A program made the translations under genes and the position numbers. A model generated the notes under the pieces. The model did no database searches. It had not been told where the DNA came from and saw nothing but the letters and a program-made list of their open reading frames with translations. DNA of 64,000 nucleotides from Rhodopirellula sp. P2 (GTDB lineage: Bacteria > Planctomycetota > Planctomycetia > Pirellulales > Pirellulaceae), in the NCBI RefSeq assembly GCF_028768465.1, contig NZ_CP118225.1:992001-1056000 (forward strand), read 5' to 3'. This document shows positions 33,628 through 44,883 of the stretch, piece after piece. Position 1 is the first letter of the stretch, and every line of letters starts with the position of its first letter.

Positions 33628-36600
33628 AAATGCAATTTTCCGGACAACGTCATCTTCGATCGACCAGCAACTTGATGCGTCTGCTCGCTGGATTGGAATG
33701 GTCAGCCGTTCTTGTCGCAGTGATGTTCCTGGCGTGGGAACTTCCAGTCGCTGCCGGGGAACCGTCGATCGCAACACGGGATCAGTTCGAACAACACGTT
33801 CGGCCGATGCTGCTGTCCAATTGCATCAAATGTCATGATGACAACAAACAAGAGGGTGGCCTGAACCTGACCACCCTGGAAGGTCTGCTGCGCGGAGGCG
33901 ACACCGGGCCGGCAATCGTTCCCGGGAATCCTGAGGAAAGCTTGCTGCTCGAGGCACTGCGTTACGAATCGTTCGAAATGCCTCCCAGCGGTCCGCTTGA
34001 AGATTCGATGGTGGAGGGCATTGCCGCCTGGGTGGCCGCTGGGGCTGACTGGCCGAACGGTCTGCAGCTGAAGAAAATCTCAAAGATCGACGAGCACGAT
34101 CGCGACTGGTGGTGCTTTCAACCCGTGGGGGATCCGTCCGTTCCCGAAGTGGACGACAAGGGTTGGTGCCGCAACGAAATCGATCACTTTGTCTTTCGAC
34201 GTTTATCTCAAGACAACGTCCAACCTGCTTCGGAAGCCGAACCCCAAAAGCTTGCCCGGCGTGTTCACTTTTCACTCACAGGATTGCCTCCTGATGATGA
34301 AACAGCCTGGTTGATACAGAGTGAGGAAGGTTGGTACGACACGCTTGTCGATCAATTGTTGGAAGGTTCTGCCTACGGAGAGAATCAGGCGAGGTACTGG
34401 TTGGATCTTGTTCGGTACGCCGATTCGGACGGATACAACGCGGATCACTCTCGTCCAGAGGCCCACCATTATCGCGACTATGTGATTCGTTCGTTCAACG
34501 AAGACAAGTCGTATGATCGGTTTGTGATGGAGCAACTTGCGGGGGATGAAGTTGATCCGGGGAACAAAGATGCCCTGATCGGCACGATGTTCTTGCGACA
34601 CTGGATTTACGAATACAACCAACGGGATGTCGAGGGGCAATGGGCGCAAATCCTCAATGACGTCACCGAAACGACCGCCGATGTGTTCCTTGCACAAGGT
34701 CTTAAATGCGCCCGCTGCCACGATCACAAGTTTGATCCATTGTTGCAGCGAGACTACTACGCTCTTCGATCGTTCTTTACACCACTGCTTCCTCGCGAAG
34801 ATCAGCCAATTGGTGATGTTGAAACTCGCGCCAAACACTTTGAACAACAAAAGGTTTGGGAAGAAGCGACCGCGGACATTCGCCAACGCCTGTACGAAAT
34901 CGAAAGGCTCGTGCTGCTCCAAAAAGCGGGAGGGCAGGGGTTCAAGATGTTCACGAAGGAACTCCAAGCTCTCGCGGCCAGTCGACGTCACGAAATCACT
35001 CCTTACGAGTACCAGATTGTGTCGTTGATGATGCGTCAATTGGTTTTGAACCCTGAAAAGCTGCCCGAATGGTTGGATGGGGAGCAGGAAGTTGAACGTC
35101 AAAAGCGACTGAAAGAGCTGGCCGAATTCGATCACTTGAAGCCGGAACCGCTTCCGACCATGAAGTTCGTCGCCAGCGATGTCGGGCCGGAGGCACCCCC
35201 AACATTCATTCCTGATTTGAATGATGACAGTCCCATTGAGCCTGCCTTCCCAATCGTTCTGGAAGACGAACCGCCACAGATTCAACCTCCTCATGAAGCA
35301 CTGCAATCAACCGGGCGACGAACTGCCTTGGCCAACTGGATCGCTTGCGAAGACAATCCTGTGACGGCCCGCGTGATGGTCAATCGCGTTTGGCAACAAC
35401 ACTTCGGCCGCGGCCTGGTAGAAAACACCAGTGACTTTGGACATCTCGGAACGCCTCCCTCGCACCCGGAACTGCTCGATTGGTTGGCCCGTCGCTTCAT
35501 GGATGACGGTTGGAGCTTGAAAAAACTGCATCGATTGATCCTGACGTCAGCGACCTACCGTCAATCCTCCGAGCGGCCGATGGACGATCAACTGGCGACG
35601 CTTGACCCACAGAACGTCCTTCTTTGGCGGCAAAATCCACGGCGACTCTTCGGGGAGGAAATTCACGATTGTCTGATGACGGCGAGCGGTGAAATGGGGC
35701 CGGGGAAACGAGCGATCTACAAGAATGTCAAACGCAACGCCTTGGACCCACTGTTGGCCGTGTTTGATTTTCCGGACCGGGTTGAGAGTCGAGGCAAGCG
35801 ACATCGAACGACCACGTCGCCCCAATCCTTGCTGATGATGAACAACCCGTGGATGCACGATCGTTCCAAGAACCTTCTGAAGAATGCAGGTTCGATGAGT
35901 CTCGATTCGCTGGTGGAGGAAGTCTATCAGCGTCTCTACTTCCGAAAACCGAGTCCGGAAGAATTGGCATTGGCCTCCGCGTTTGTGGAGTCTTACGAAG
36001 CCAATGTGAAGATCTCTGAACCACCGAGTTTGCTTGCGTCGATGCCGAGCGGTGAGTCCGCGATCCAGCTCAATCCGAAGAAACCGGTGTCCATTCAGGT
36101 GTCGCCGATTGAAGAGTTGCTCGATCCGGACACCACGGGTGACTTGACCATCGAGGCCACCGTGATGTTGGACTCGCTGTACCCGGACGCTTCGGTTCGA
36201 ACGATCATCACGGGCTGGTCAGGCAACAACTCCCAACGCGGTTGGTCGCTCGGGGTGACCTCCACCAAGAGTGGGTATCAACCTCGCAATTTGATTTTGC
36301 AATTGGTCGGTTCACGCACTGACCAGGACAGCAAACCAGAATACGAAGTGATCGCGTCCAATCTGCGGCTGGAATTGAATCGACCGTACTACATCGCAGT
36401 GTCAATTGATCTGGACGACCCTTCGAAAGAAGGCATCACGTTCTATCTGAAGGACCTGTCGAAACCAGATGCCAAACCCGAAGTAGCCCATGTCGCTCAC
36501 AAAGCTCGTTGGAAGGTGCAAGCCAATCGAGCGATTGAGATTGGTGGTCGTTCAACCCATCACCTTTGGGATGGGTTGATTCAAAATGTTCGTTTGCATC

Positions 36601-36819
36601 AGCGAGTACTCAGCCAAGACGACTTGTTCGGCGAACAGCGGAATTCGTCGCAGCTGTTGTTTGATATCGAGTTCACAGACGTCGAAAAATTGGGTCAGGA
36701 TCAATCAGGGCAACAGCACCATGCCTTGGTGACCGATCGAGAAATGGCCTCGGCTTCTCCTGCGATGCAAGCCCGCATTGCACTGATGCACGCACTCCTT
36801 TGCTCCAATGAGGTGATTT

Positions 36820-36830
<11 letters not shown>
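33624..36830 (+). CDS. PSCyt1 heme / DUF1549 / DUF1553 protein with C-terminal LamG-like domain
   Basis: A 1068-residue exported protein of the planctomycete-specific cytochrome set. An N-terminal hydrophobic segment (about 23-45) precedes PSCyt1 with CIKCH (Cys67, Cys70, His71). DUF1549 spans about 155-375 and ends at a second CXXCH, CARCHDHKFDP. DUF1553 spans about 560-800 (NRVWQQHFGRGLVENTSDFG, LHRLILTSATYRQSS). The last ~230 residues resemble a LamG/concanavalin fold (TIEATVMLDSLYPD, NVRLHQRVLS). Heme attachment outside the membrane and glycan binding are inferred; the biochemical role is unknown. It is the third gene of the sigma operon, with an ATGA start overlap, and overlaps the DUF1501 gene by 11 bases. 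Confidence 0.88.
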
Positions 36831-38252
<1,422 letters not shown>

Positions 38253-38256
<4 letters not shown>

Positions 38257-41200
38257 AATTTGCCACGCCAATATTTTTTGTCGTGTTCGCTTTGATCGTG
38301 GCGAGCCCATCGCAGGCCCAGACGGACCTTGGAACGCGTGCGGTCACACGCTGGGATTTCGGAACCGAAGCGACAGCTCCGTTGACCCTGCACGGGAACA
38401 TCATGCGTGATCAGGCTGGCCCTCGTCCGCCTGAATTCCCTGAGATGGCAGCCAACAACACGGCTGTCAAACTCGATGCCGGAGCGTATCTGTCGGTTTC
38501 CGATCCCGGGCCCAAAAGCGATTTCGATTTCCAGAACGGTGACGCAATCACGCTGGAAGCCTGGGTCAACCCGAGCGACATTCGCGACGGCCAGCCGCAA
38601 TACGTCATGGGAAAAGGCCGCACAGGTTCGCCGAAATTTGCCCGCGATAATCAGAACTGGGCGTTTCGAATCATGGGCAAGGAGGGGGAGGCGCGTGTCA
38701 ACTTTCTGTTTGCGACCAAGCTCACGGGCAATGGTCAGCACTGGCATCGCTGGACCTCCAAAGCCGGTTTCCCGGTTTCCACGGGATGGCACCACATCGC
38801 CGTCACCTATGAATTTGGAAAACCAGAAACGATCCGCGGTTGGGTCAATGGGCAGCCGACCGATGGCACCTGGGACATGGGCGGACCGACCCACGAAACG
38901 CCCGTGGTGGATGATGACGAAGTGCGTATCGGCGAACGCTTCTCGGGCATGTTGGACGCGGTCGCGATCCACCGCACCGTTTTGGATGACAAAACATTGG
39001 CCGCCCGCTTCAACCGCGTGGGAAAAGAACGTGTGGTGAGGCTGGCCCCCGAAGCGATGCCCGATCTCGGAGAGATCCCGGAAGGCCAGGTCTTGTTCCA
39101 GATCAGTGAACACATGCCGGCGGGAAATCGTTGGTTGCACGAGAGTGAATCGTGGCCAACAGAGACGACTCGCTGGTGGGGCGATTCGTTCTTACTTTCG
39201 CGAATTCCGGTCCGATACGATGACTGGGGGATTCGTTCGAGTTGGAACGCACCGATGTTGCTTCGCATCGCAGGAGACGTTGAACTTCCCGCGGGCAAAC
39301 ACCGAATTCTGATGCGTGACCGTTCACTCGGTCGATTGTGGATCGATGGCGCATTGGTCGCTCGCACCAAAACCGTTCGCAGTCGCGGTGGGAATTTGGA
39401 ACCGATCGTGCCGGTCCCGGATCCGCTGGTCCCCCACGCTCGACTGCTGCCGTTCCCGCAACAGGAAGCGTTCACGGAATTTGAAGTCAAAGCGGATTCT
39501 TCCAGCGACACAAAACGTGTGCGAGTCGTCCTGGAACTGCTGGTTGGTGGCAATGGCGATCGAACGGAATCGGGTGAGGTTTGCGTGGCGATGCAGCCAT
39601 CCGGTGAAGGACCGCTGTATGTGCTCAAGCCAGATGCTTCATCACCTTTGGAGTTAACCGACGCGGCGGTTGAACCGGAACTTCGTCGGTTCGAAGCTGC
39701 GCTGGTCGCTTTCGAAGATGCCACGCGTCGCGAAGCTGCCAAGTCACAAAATGCGTTTTGGGAACAACGGCACCAAATCGCTAAGAAGGCTGTCCAAGAA
39801 AAACTGTCTCCCGGTGAGAGTTCCGATGGGCACCCCGTCGATCAATTCATCGCTGACAAAATCGCTCGCGCACTCGACCAAGCGGCCGAGATCGATGAGG
39901 ACACAACGGAGCACTTTCATCGTCATGTTCTGCCGATCCTTTCTGAGCAGTGTTTTCGTTGTCATGGTGAGAAGGCACAGGGCGGTTTGCGTTTGAATTC
40001 TCGCGAGCATGCACTCTCGATGGGTGATTCGGAAATGGCTGCGGTGGTTCCGGGTGATCCGGACGCCAGTGAGATGATGGTGCGAATTCACTCCGGTGAC
40101 ATGCCACCAACCGAAACGGGTTTGTCTGACGAGGAGATTGCGACGTTGGAGAACTGGATCGAAGGCGGAGCCGTTTGGCCTCATCCTCCGATCCCTTCCG
40201 AAGCGATCGCGGATGCTCCCGTCGGTGACGACGCAGCGTTCCTGCGACGTGTCTATCTCGACACGGTCGGAACCGTACCGACCGAAGCGGAGGCTCGCGA
40301 ATTTCTGGACTGCGATGATCCTGAGAAGCGAGCGGACTTGATTGATCAACTCTTGCACGACGAGCGTTACGCCGACAATTGGGTGAGTTTGTGGCTGGAT
40401 TTGTTGGCTGAGAACCCCACCCTGCTGAATCAGTCACTCAACTCAACCGGACCGTTTCGTTGGTTCTTGTATGAGTCACTGCGAGATGGCAAACCGCTGG
40501 ATCAAATGGTGACGGAGTTGATCCTGATGCGAGGAAGCTCACGCGAGGGAGGAAGTGCGGGCTTTGGATTGGCGGGTGAGAACGATTCACCGATGGCCGC
40601 GAAAGGTCACGTTGTGGCGTCGGCATTCCTCGGCATTGAACTGCAATGCGCTCGCTGTCATGACTCACCGTATCACAGCACCTCGCAGGAAGACTTGTAT
40701 TCACTGGCCGCGATGTTGAATCGCAAACAGCTCACACCGCCGAAAACGAGCCGTGTTCCCGATGCATTCTTTGAAGGCATTGGCCGTGAGTCATTGATTC
40801 AGGTGACTTTGAAACCAGGTCAACAGGTTCAACCGAAATGGCCCTTCGCCTCGTTCACCGGGGTGGAAGATGGTCCACATATCGACGCCCTCGTTCGCGA
40901 CCCAAAAGACTCACGCGAACGTTTGGCGGCGTTGGTGACTTCCCCGCAGAATCACCGTTTTCCTCAAGTGGTCGTCAACCATCTTTGGAATCGCCTGATG
41001 GGGGCTGGCATCGTCCAGCCTGTCAATGATTGGGAAGGCAAAACGCCCAGCCATCCGGAACTGCTGGCTTGGTTGGCCGATGAGTTGGTTGCCAACCACT
41101 ATGATGTGCGGCATGTCTTGCAGTTGATCATGACCTCCCAGACCTATCAGCGGGAAGCCATTGGTCAGAACCAATTGGCCTCGGCGGAGCAACGATTCTT

Positions 41201-41939
41201 CAACGCTCCCGATCCAAGACGATTGACGGCGGAACAGGTCGTTGACTCATTGTTCACCGCAACCGGCAGTGAAATCGATACCGGAGAGTTGACATTCACA
41301 CATGACGGGGCGGAGCCCATGACGACCAGATTGACACTTGGATTTCCTCGTCGTGCCTGGATGTTTGCCGGACTGAATAACGAACGCGACCGACCCAGTC
41401 TCGCGTTGCCACGTGCTCAGCCGATCGCCGATGTTCTGGAAGCGTTTGGATGGACCGGTACGAGACAGCAACCGATTGCCGATCGTGAGTCCGATCCCAA
41501 TTTGCTGCAACCTGGTATCCTCGCCAACGGCACGTTGTCGATGACTCTGACACGAGCGGCCCATCAGAGTGAATTGGCGCGGTTGGCAATGGACGCGAAA
41601 TCGCCCGAAGCGTTATTGGATTCGTTGTTCCTTCGATTCTTCGCTCGCTATCCGAGTTCACAAGAAAAGTCGGATCTCTTGCCGGTGTTAGCGTCTCGAT
41701 TCAAGGAACGCGAAATGCCAGCTGATCAAGTGCAGCCTCCGCCTGTGGACAGCCCGTTGCCAGTCTCCACCTGGACGAATCACTTGGTTCCCGAAGCGAA
41801 TGAAATTCAAAAGGAATGGCAACGTCGGGTCATTCGTGGTCCCGCCCCGGATCCAAAACTCCGGCCAGAGTGGCGGGAGGTTTATGAAGACATCGTTTGG
41901 AGTCTGGTGAACGATCGTCAGTTTGTCTGGATCCCCTGA
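38253..41939 (+). CDS. LamG-like / PSCyt1 heme / DUF1549 / DUF1553 protein, sigma operon
   Basis: A 1228-residue secreted protein with signal peptide [22 protein letters not shown]. An N-terminal LamG-like domain spans about 60-250 ([23 protein letters not shown]). A middle beta-rich region (~270-420) follows, then PSCyt1 with CFRCHGEK at about 566, DUF1549 (~660-850, with [11 protein letters not shown]) and DUF1553 (~900-1180). Compared with the protein at 33624, the sugar-binding-like domain is at the opposite end. It is the fifth and last operon gene, starting by ATGA overlap. A palindromic repeat follows at 41978. It is probably surface-exposed and glycan-binding. Confidence 0.88.
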
Positions 41940-41977
41940 CGACAGAACGCAACCCGCATCGGCCTGTTGATTGAGTG

Positions 41978-42029
41978 ACCCGGCGCGTGAGCGAGGAATT
42001 CGATGGGGTCCCTCGCTCACGCGTCGGGT
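41978..42029. repeat. Palindromic repeat after the sigma operon
   Basis: ACCCGGCGCGTGAGCGAGG and CCTCGCTCACGCGTCGGGT, 19-base arms with one mismatch and a 14-base centre. It could end transcription of the operon, but no T-run follows. Confidence 0.8.
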
Positions 42030-42125
42030 TATGATATTCATGTCAACACTCAATCGACAGAACGTAACGTGTCGGGTCACTCAAGTAGAAAACAACTCCC
42101 CACCAATCCTTCCCCAGGATGAAAC

Positions 42126-43415
42126 ATGAGTAATTCCACGCGACGACAGTTTCTTGCCAGCAGTGTCGCTGCCGCCGGCGCCGTCAGTCTGCCTCGAATC
42201 GCGACCGCGCATGGTTCGGCGGAACGATTGCAAGGGAAAGCCGAGCATGTGATTTCGATCTGGCTCGGGGGCGGAATGGGCCAGATTGATACGTTCGATC
42301 CCAAGGCCAAGGGAGACCCCAAAGCGAAAAGACCCGGAGGCTACTACGATCTGATCGACACTGCCGTCGAAGGGGTTCAGGTTTGTGAGCACCTCTCACA
42401 AACGGCCAAAGTGATGGACCGCGTCACAGCGGTTCGGACCGTGAATCACGATGTCATTGATGAGCACGCCGCCGCAACGAACCGGATGCACACCGGTCGC
42501 GCGATCAGTGGCACGGTCACCTATCCTTCGCTGGGATCCTTGGTGGCGCATGAGCGGGGTCCCGTCAACGAAGACGCACCTCCCTACGTGCTGATCGGCT
42601 ATCCCAATGTGACTCGTGGTCCTGGTTTTCTGGGCTCGAAACATGGTTACCTGTACCTCACTGAAACCGGACGTGCCCCCGCTGGCTTGTCACGTCCCGA
42701 TGGCATTTCCAATGACCGTCAAACACGCCGCGAGCAGTTCCTTGCCACGCTGAAAAACAGTCGAGGGGACAGCAAAATCTCGAAGTTCTTGGACTATGAG
42801 TCGGCGATTGAACAGAGCATGAAGTTGAGTGGTCCAGACTTCACACGCGTCTTTCAGCTTGATGGCGAGCCGGATGACCTGCGGAACCGCTATGGGGGTG
42901 AGTTCGGTCAACGCTGTTTGTTGAGTCGTCGGCTGGTTGAGAGTGGTGTGCGGTTCATCGAAGTCAGCCACAACCTGAATTTTTTGAATGGAGCGGGTTG
43001 GGATGTCCACAACAGTGGAATCGTCAATCAACACAAGCTGATCCAGGAGCTGGACACCGCTGTTTCAACTTTGATCATGGACCTCGAAGCCAAGAAGTTG
43101 CTCGACAAGACGTTGATTGTGATCACGTCCGAATTCGGTCGTCCACCGGAGTTTGACAGTGGTGGAGGTCGCGGTCACCAAGGTTCCGCCTTCAGTTGTG
43201 TGCTTGCGGGCGGTGGGTTGGCTCACTGTGGTGCTTATGGTGAAACCGATCATCTTGCCAAGAAGATTGTCTCCCAACCGGTCGGCGTTCCCGACTTCTT
43301 CGCCACGATTTGTGCTGCCGTTGGAATTGATTACAGCAAGAATCTCTACGCCGGTGACCGACCGGTTCCATTGACCGATCAGGGCCAACCGATCCGCGAA
43401 TTGTTCGCGTCCTGA
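42126..43415 (+). CDS. DUF1501 protein, stand-alone
   Basis: A 429-residue exported DUF1501 protein with a Tat-like signal ([19 protein letters not shown]). The alkaline phosphatase-like metal motifs are altered: [20 protein letters not shown] near the start and [20 protein letters not shown] near the end. It lacks an adjacent DUF1549/DUF1553 gene; instead a DapA-family gene follows 151 bases later. The ATG at 42126 has AGGA eight bases upstream. It is more distant from the other three DUF1501 proteins here, judging by motif differences. The substrate is unknown. Confidence 0.88.
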   Translation: MSNSTRRQFLASSVAAAGAVSLPRIATAHGSAERLQGKAEHVISIWLGGGMGQIDTFDPKAKGDPKAKRPGGYYDLIDTAVEGVQVCEHLSQTAKVMDRVTAVRTVNHDVIDEHAAATNRMHTGRAISGTVTYPSLGSLVAHERGPVNEDAPPYVLIGYPNVTRGPGFLGSKHGYLYLTETGRAPAGLSRPDGISNDRQTRREQFLATLKNSRGDSKISKFLDYESAIEQSMKLSGPDFTRVFQLDGEPDDLRNRYGGEFGQRCLLSRRLVESGVRFIEVSHNLNFLNGAGWDVHNSGIVNQHKLIQELDTAVSTLIMDLEAKKLLDKTLIVITSEFGRPPEFDSGGGRGHQGSAFSCVLAGGGLAHCGAYGETDHLAKKIVSQPVGVPDFFATICAAVGIDYSKNLYAGDRPVPLTDQGQPIRELFAS

Positions 43416-43566
43416 TAGAGCACCGCGAACGTTGTGACAATCGACCCGCGACGAACCCGGATGGACTGGATGTTCGATCAGCCGGTGGCACGCGATCTGA
43501 ACCCTGTCTGACAGGAGACGGCAGATTTCGGCGAGACAAAACAGTAGGCCCTCAAGAGCAACTTCG

Positions 43567-44520
43567 ATGCAATTTGATCCCACAGGCGTCATTCCTGCTT
43601 GTTTGATGCCGTTCGATTCCGATCTGGAAATCGACGAACCTGCCTATCGCCGTCACCTGAGCGATCTGGCCGGCGTCGAGGGAATCACCGCCATCACGGT
43701 CAACGGACACGCTGCCGAGGTTCACGCTCTGAGCTTCGCTGAGCAGCAACGCGGCATTGAGATCGCGCACGATGAACTTGCTGGAAAGCTGCCGTTGGTC
43801 GCCGGCATTCATACCGGCAACACCCGTGAAGCGGCTTCCCTGGCCAAGATGGCCTCCGCCGCCGGAGCGGCAGCACTGCTGGTGTTTCCCTCCGAGGTGC
43901 TGACCTTGGGCGGCCAGCAGAAACCGGAATGTGCCCGAGCCCACTTGAATGCGATCGCCGAGTCGACCGAGCTGCCCTTGATTTTGTTTCAGTACCCCAT
44001 TTCGGGAGGGCTTGGCTATCCGCTGGACAACCTGCTCCAGCTCTGCAGCGAATTCCCTTCGATCCGGGCGATCAAGGATTGGTGCAACGATCCCGCTCTG
44101 CACGAGCGTCACATTCGCGAATTGCACGCCTTGGACCGTCCGGTGAAGGTGCTTTCCACGCACAGCATGTGGTTGCTCAGTTCCCTGGTGCTGGGTTGTG
44201 ACGGATTGCTGTCGGGCGCCGGCAGCGTCATCGCCAATCTGCAAGTCGCCCTGTTCCAAGCCGTGCAGAGGAACGACCTGCAAGCAGCCCGCTCCATCAA
44301 CGATCGGATTTACCCAACCGTCCGTGCCTTTTACTCGGATCCTTTGCTCGACATGCACAACCGCATGAAGGAGGCGCTCGTGTTGCTGGGACGACTCGAT
44401 GCCGCCCATGTGCGACCCCCGCTGATGAAACTCAAGCCATCTGAAACGGAGCGGATCGGCTCGCTCCTGGCCGAGGCCGGGATCACTCCTTCCACGATCT
44501 ACCAAAACGAAATTTCCTAG
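43567..44520 (+). CDS. Dihydrodipicolinate synthase / N-acetylneuraminate lyase family aldolase
   Basis: A cytoplasmic class I aldolase of the DapA superfamily, 317 residues. The catalytic Schiff-base Lys170 is in SIRAIKDW and Tyr143 in LFQYP. The usual GTTGE motif is replaced by VNGHAAE, so the substrate probably differs from aspartate semialdehyde; pyruvate is likely one partner, with sugar-acid or hydroxyproline-type substrates possible. That makes true dapA unlikely. It follows a DUF1501 gene by 151 bases and is followed by an inverted-repeat element. Confidence 0.87.
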   Translation: MQFDPTGVIPACLMPFDSDLEIDEPAYRRHLSDLAGVEGITAITVNGHAAEVHALSFAEQQRGIEIAHDELAGKLPLVAGIHTGNTREAASLAKMASAAGAAALLVFPSEVLTLGGQQKPECARAHLNAIAESTELPLILFQYPISGGLGYPLDNLLQLCSEFPSIRAIKDWCNDPALHERHIRELHALDRPVKVLSTHSMWLLSSLVLGCDGLLSGAGSVIANLQVALFQAVQRNDLQAARSINDRIYPTVRAFYSDPLLDMHNRMKEALVLLGRLDAAHVRPPLMKLKPSETERIGSLLAEAGITPSTIYQNEIS

Positions 44521-44761
44521 CAGCCTGTTGATTGATACGTTTCGCAGATTTAGCGATCAGCCGATGGGTGTTCGCCCACGGTCACCTCAGACGAACCGGA
44601 CGCTATCGCGTTCCGACTGACTAAACCGGAACGCAGATGTCATCGGGTATGTGAGCCGCTTGGCGTTCGCCACGGTTCCCGCACTCAACCGGGGTGAACG
44701 CCAAACGGCTCACAGGATTCGACCCAATCATTTCTGCGTACCTGCTTAAATCAACAGGCTG
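44521..44761. mobile_element. MITE-like element with 13-bp terminal inverted repeats
   Basis: CAGCCTGTTGATT at 44521-44533 and its exact complement AATCAACAGGCTG at 44749-44761 bound a 241-base gene-free unit. Inside is a palindrome, GTGAGCCGCTTGGCGTT...GAACGCCAAACGGCTCAC (44651-44713), shared with the element at 54723. It begins at the base after the aldolase stop. Confidence 0.7.
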
Positions 44762-44780
44762 CAAGTCGTTGTCCAGCAAA

Positions 44781-44842
44781 ACAGACCCAGCCGGGAACAC
44801 TGGGTTCTGAAACAGACCCAGCCGGGAACACTGGGTTCTGAA
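44781..44842. repeat. 31-bp tandem repeat, two copies
   Basis: ACAGACCCAGCCGGGAACAC..., 31 bases, occurs twice without gap; each copy holds CCCAG...CTGGG. It completes the 363-base gap 44521-44883, which has no gene. Confidence 0.85.
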
Positions 44843-44883
44843 AGAAGATCAGCCTTCCCTTTCCCCAAACGAGAGCCGAAAGA

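Noticed and set aside
43567-44520. True dapA (lysine biosynthesis)
   Set aside because: The GTTGE motif is replaced and the context is a DUF1501 gene, so only the family-level call is kept.
44781-44842. Possible CRISPR-like repeat
   Set aside because: Only two copies, directly adjacent with no spacer, and no cas genes in the window.
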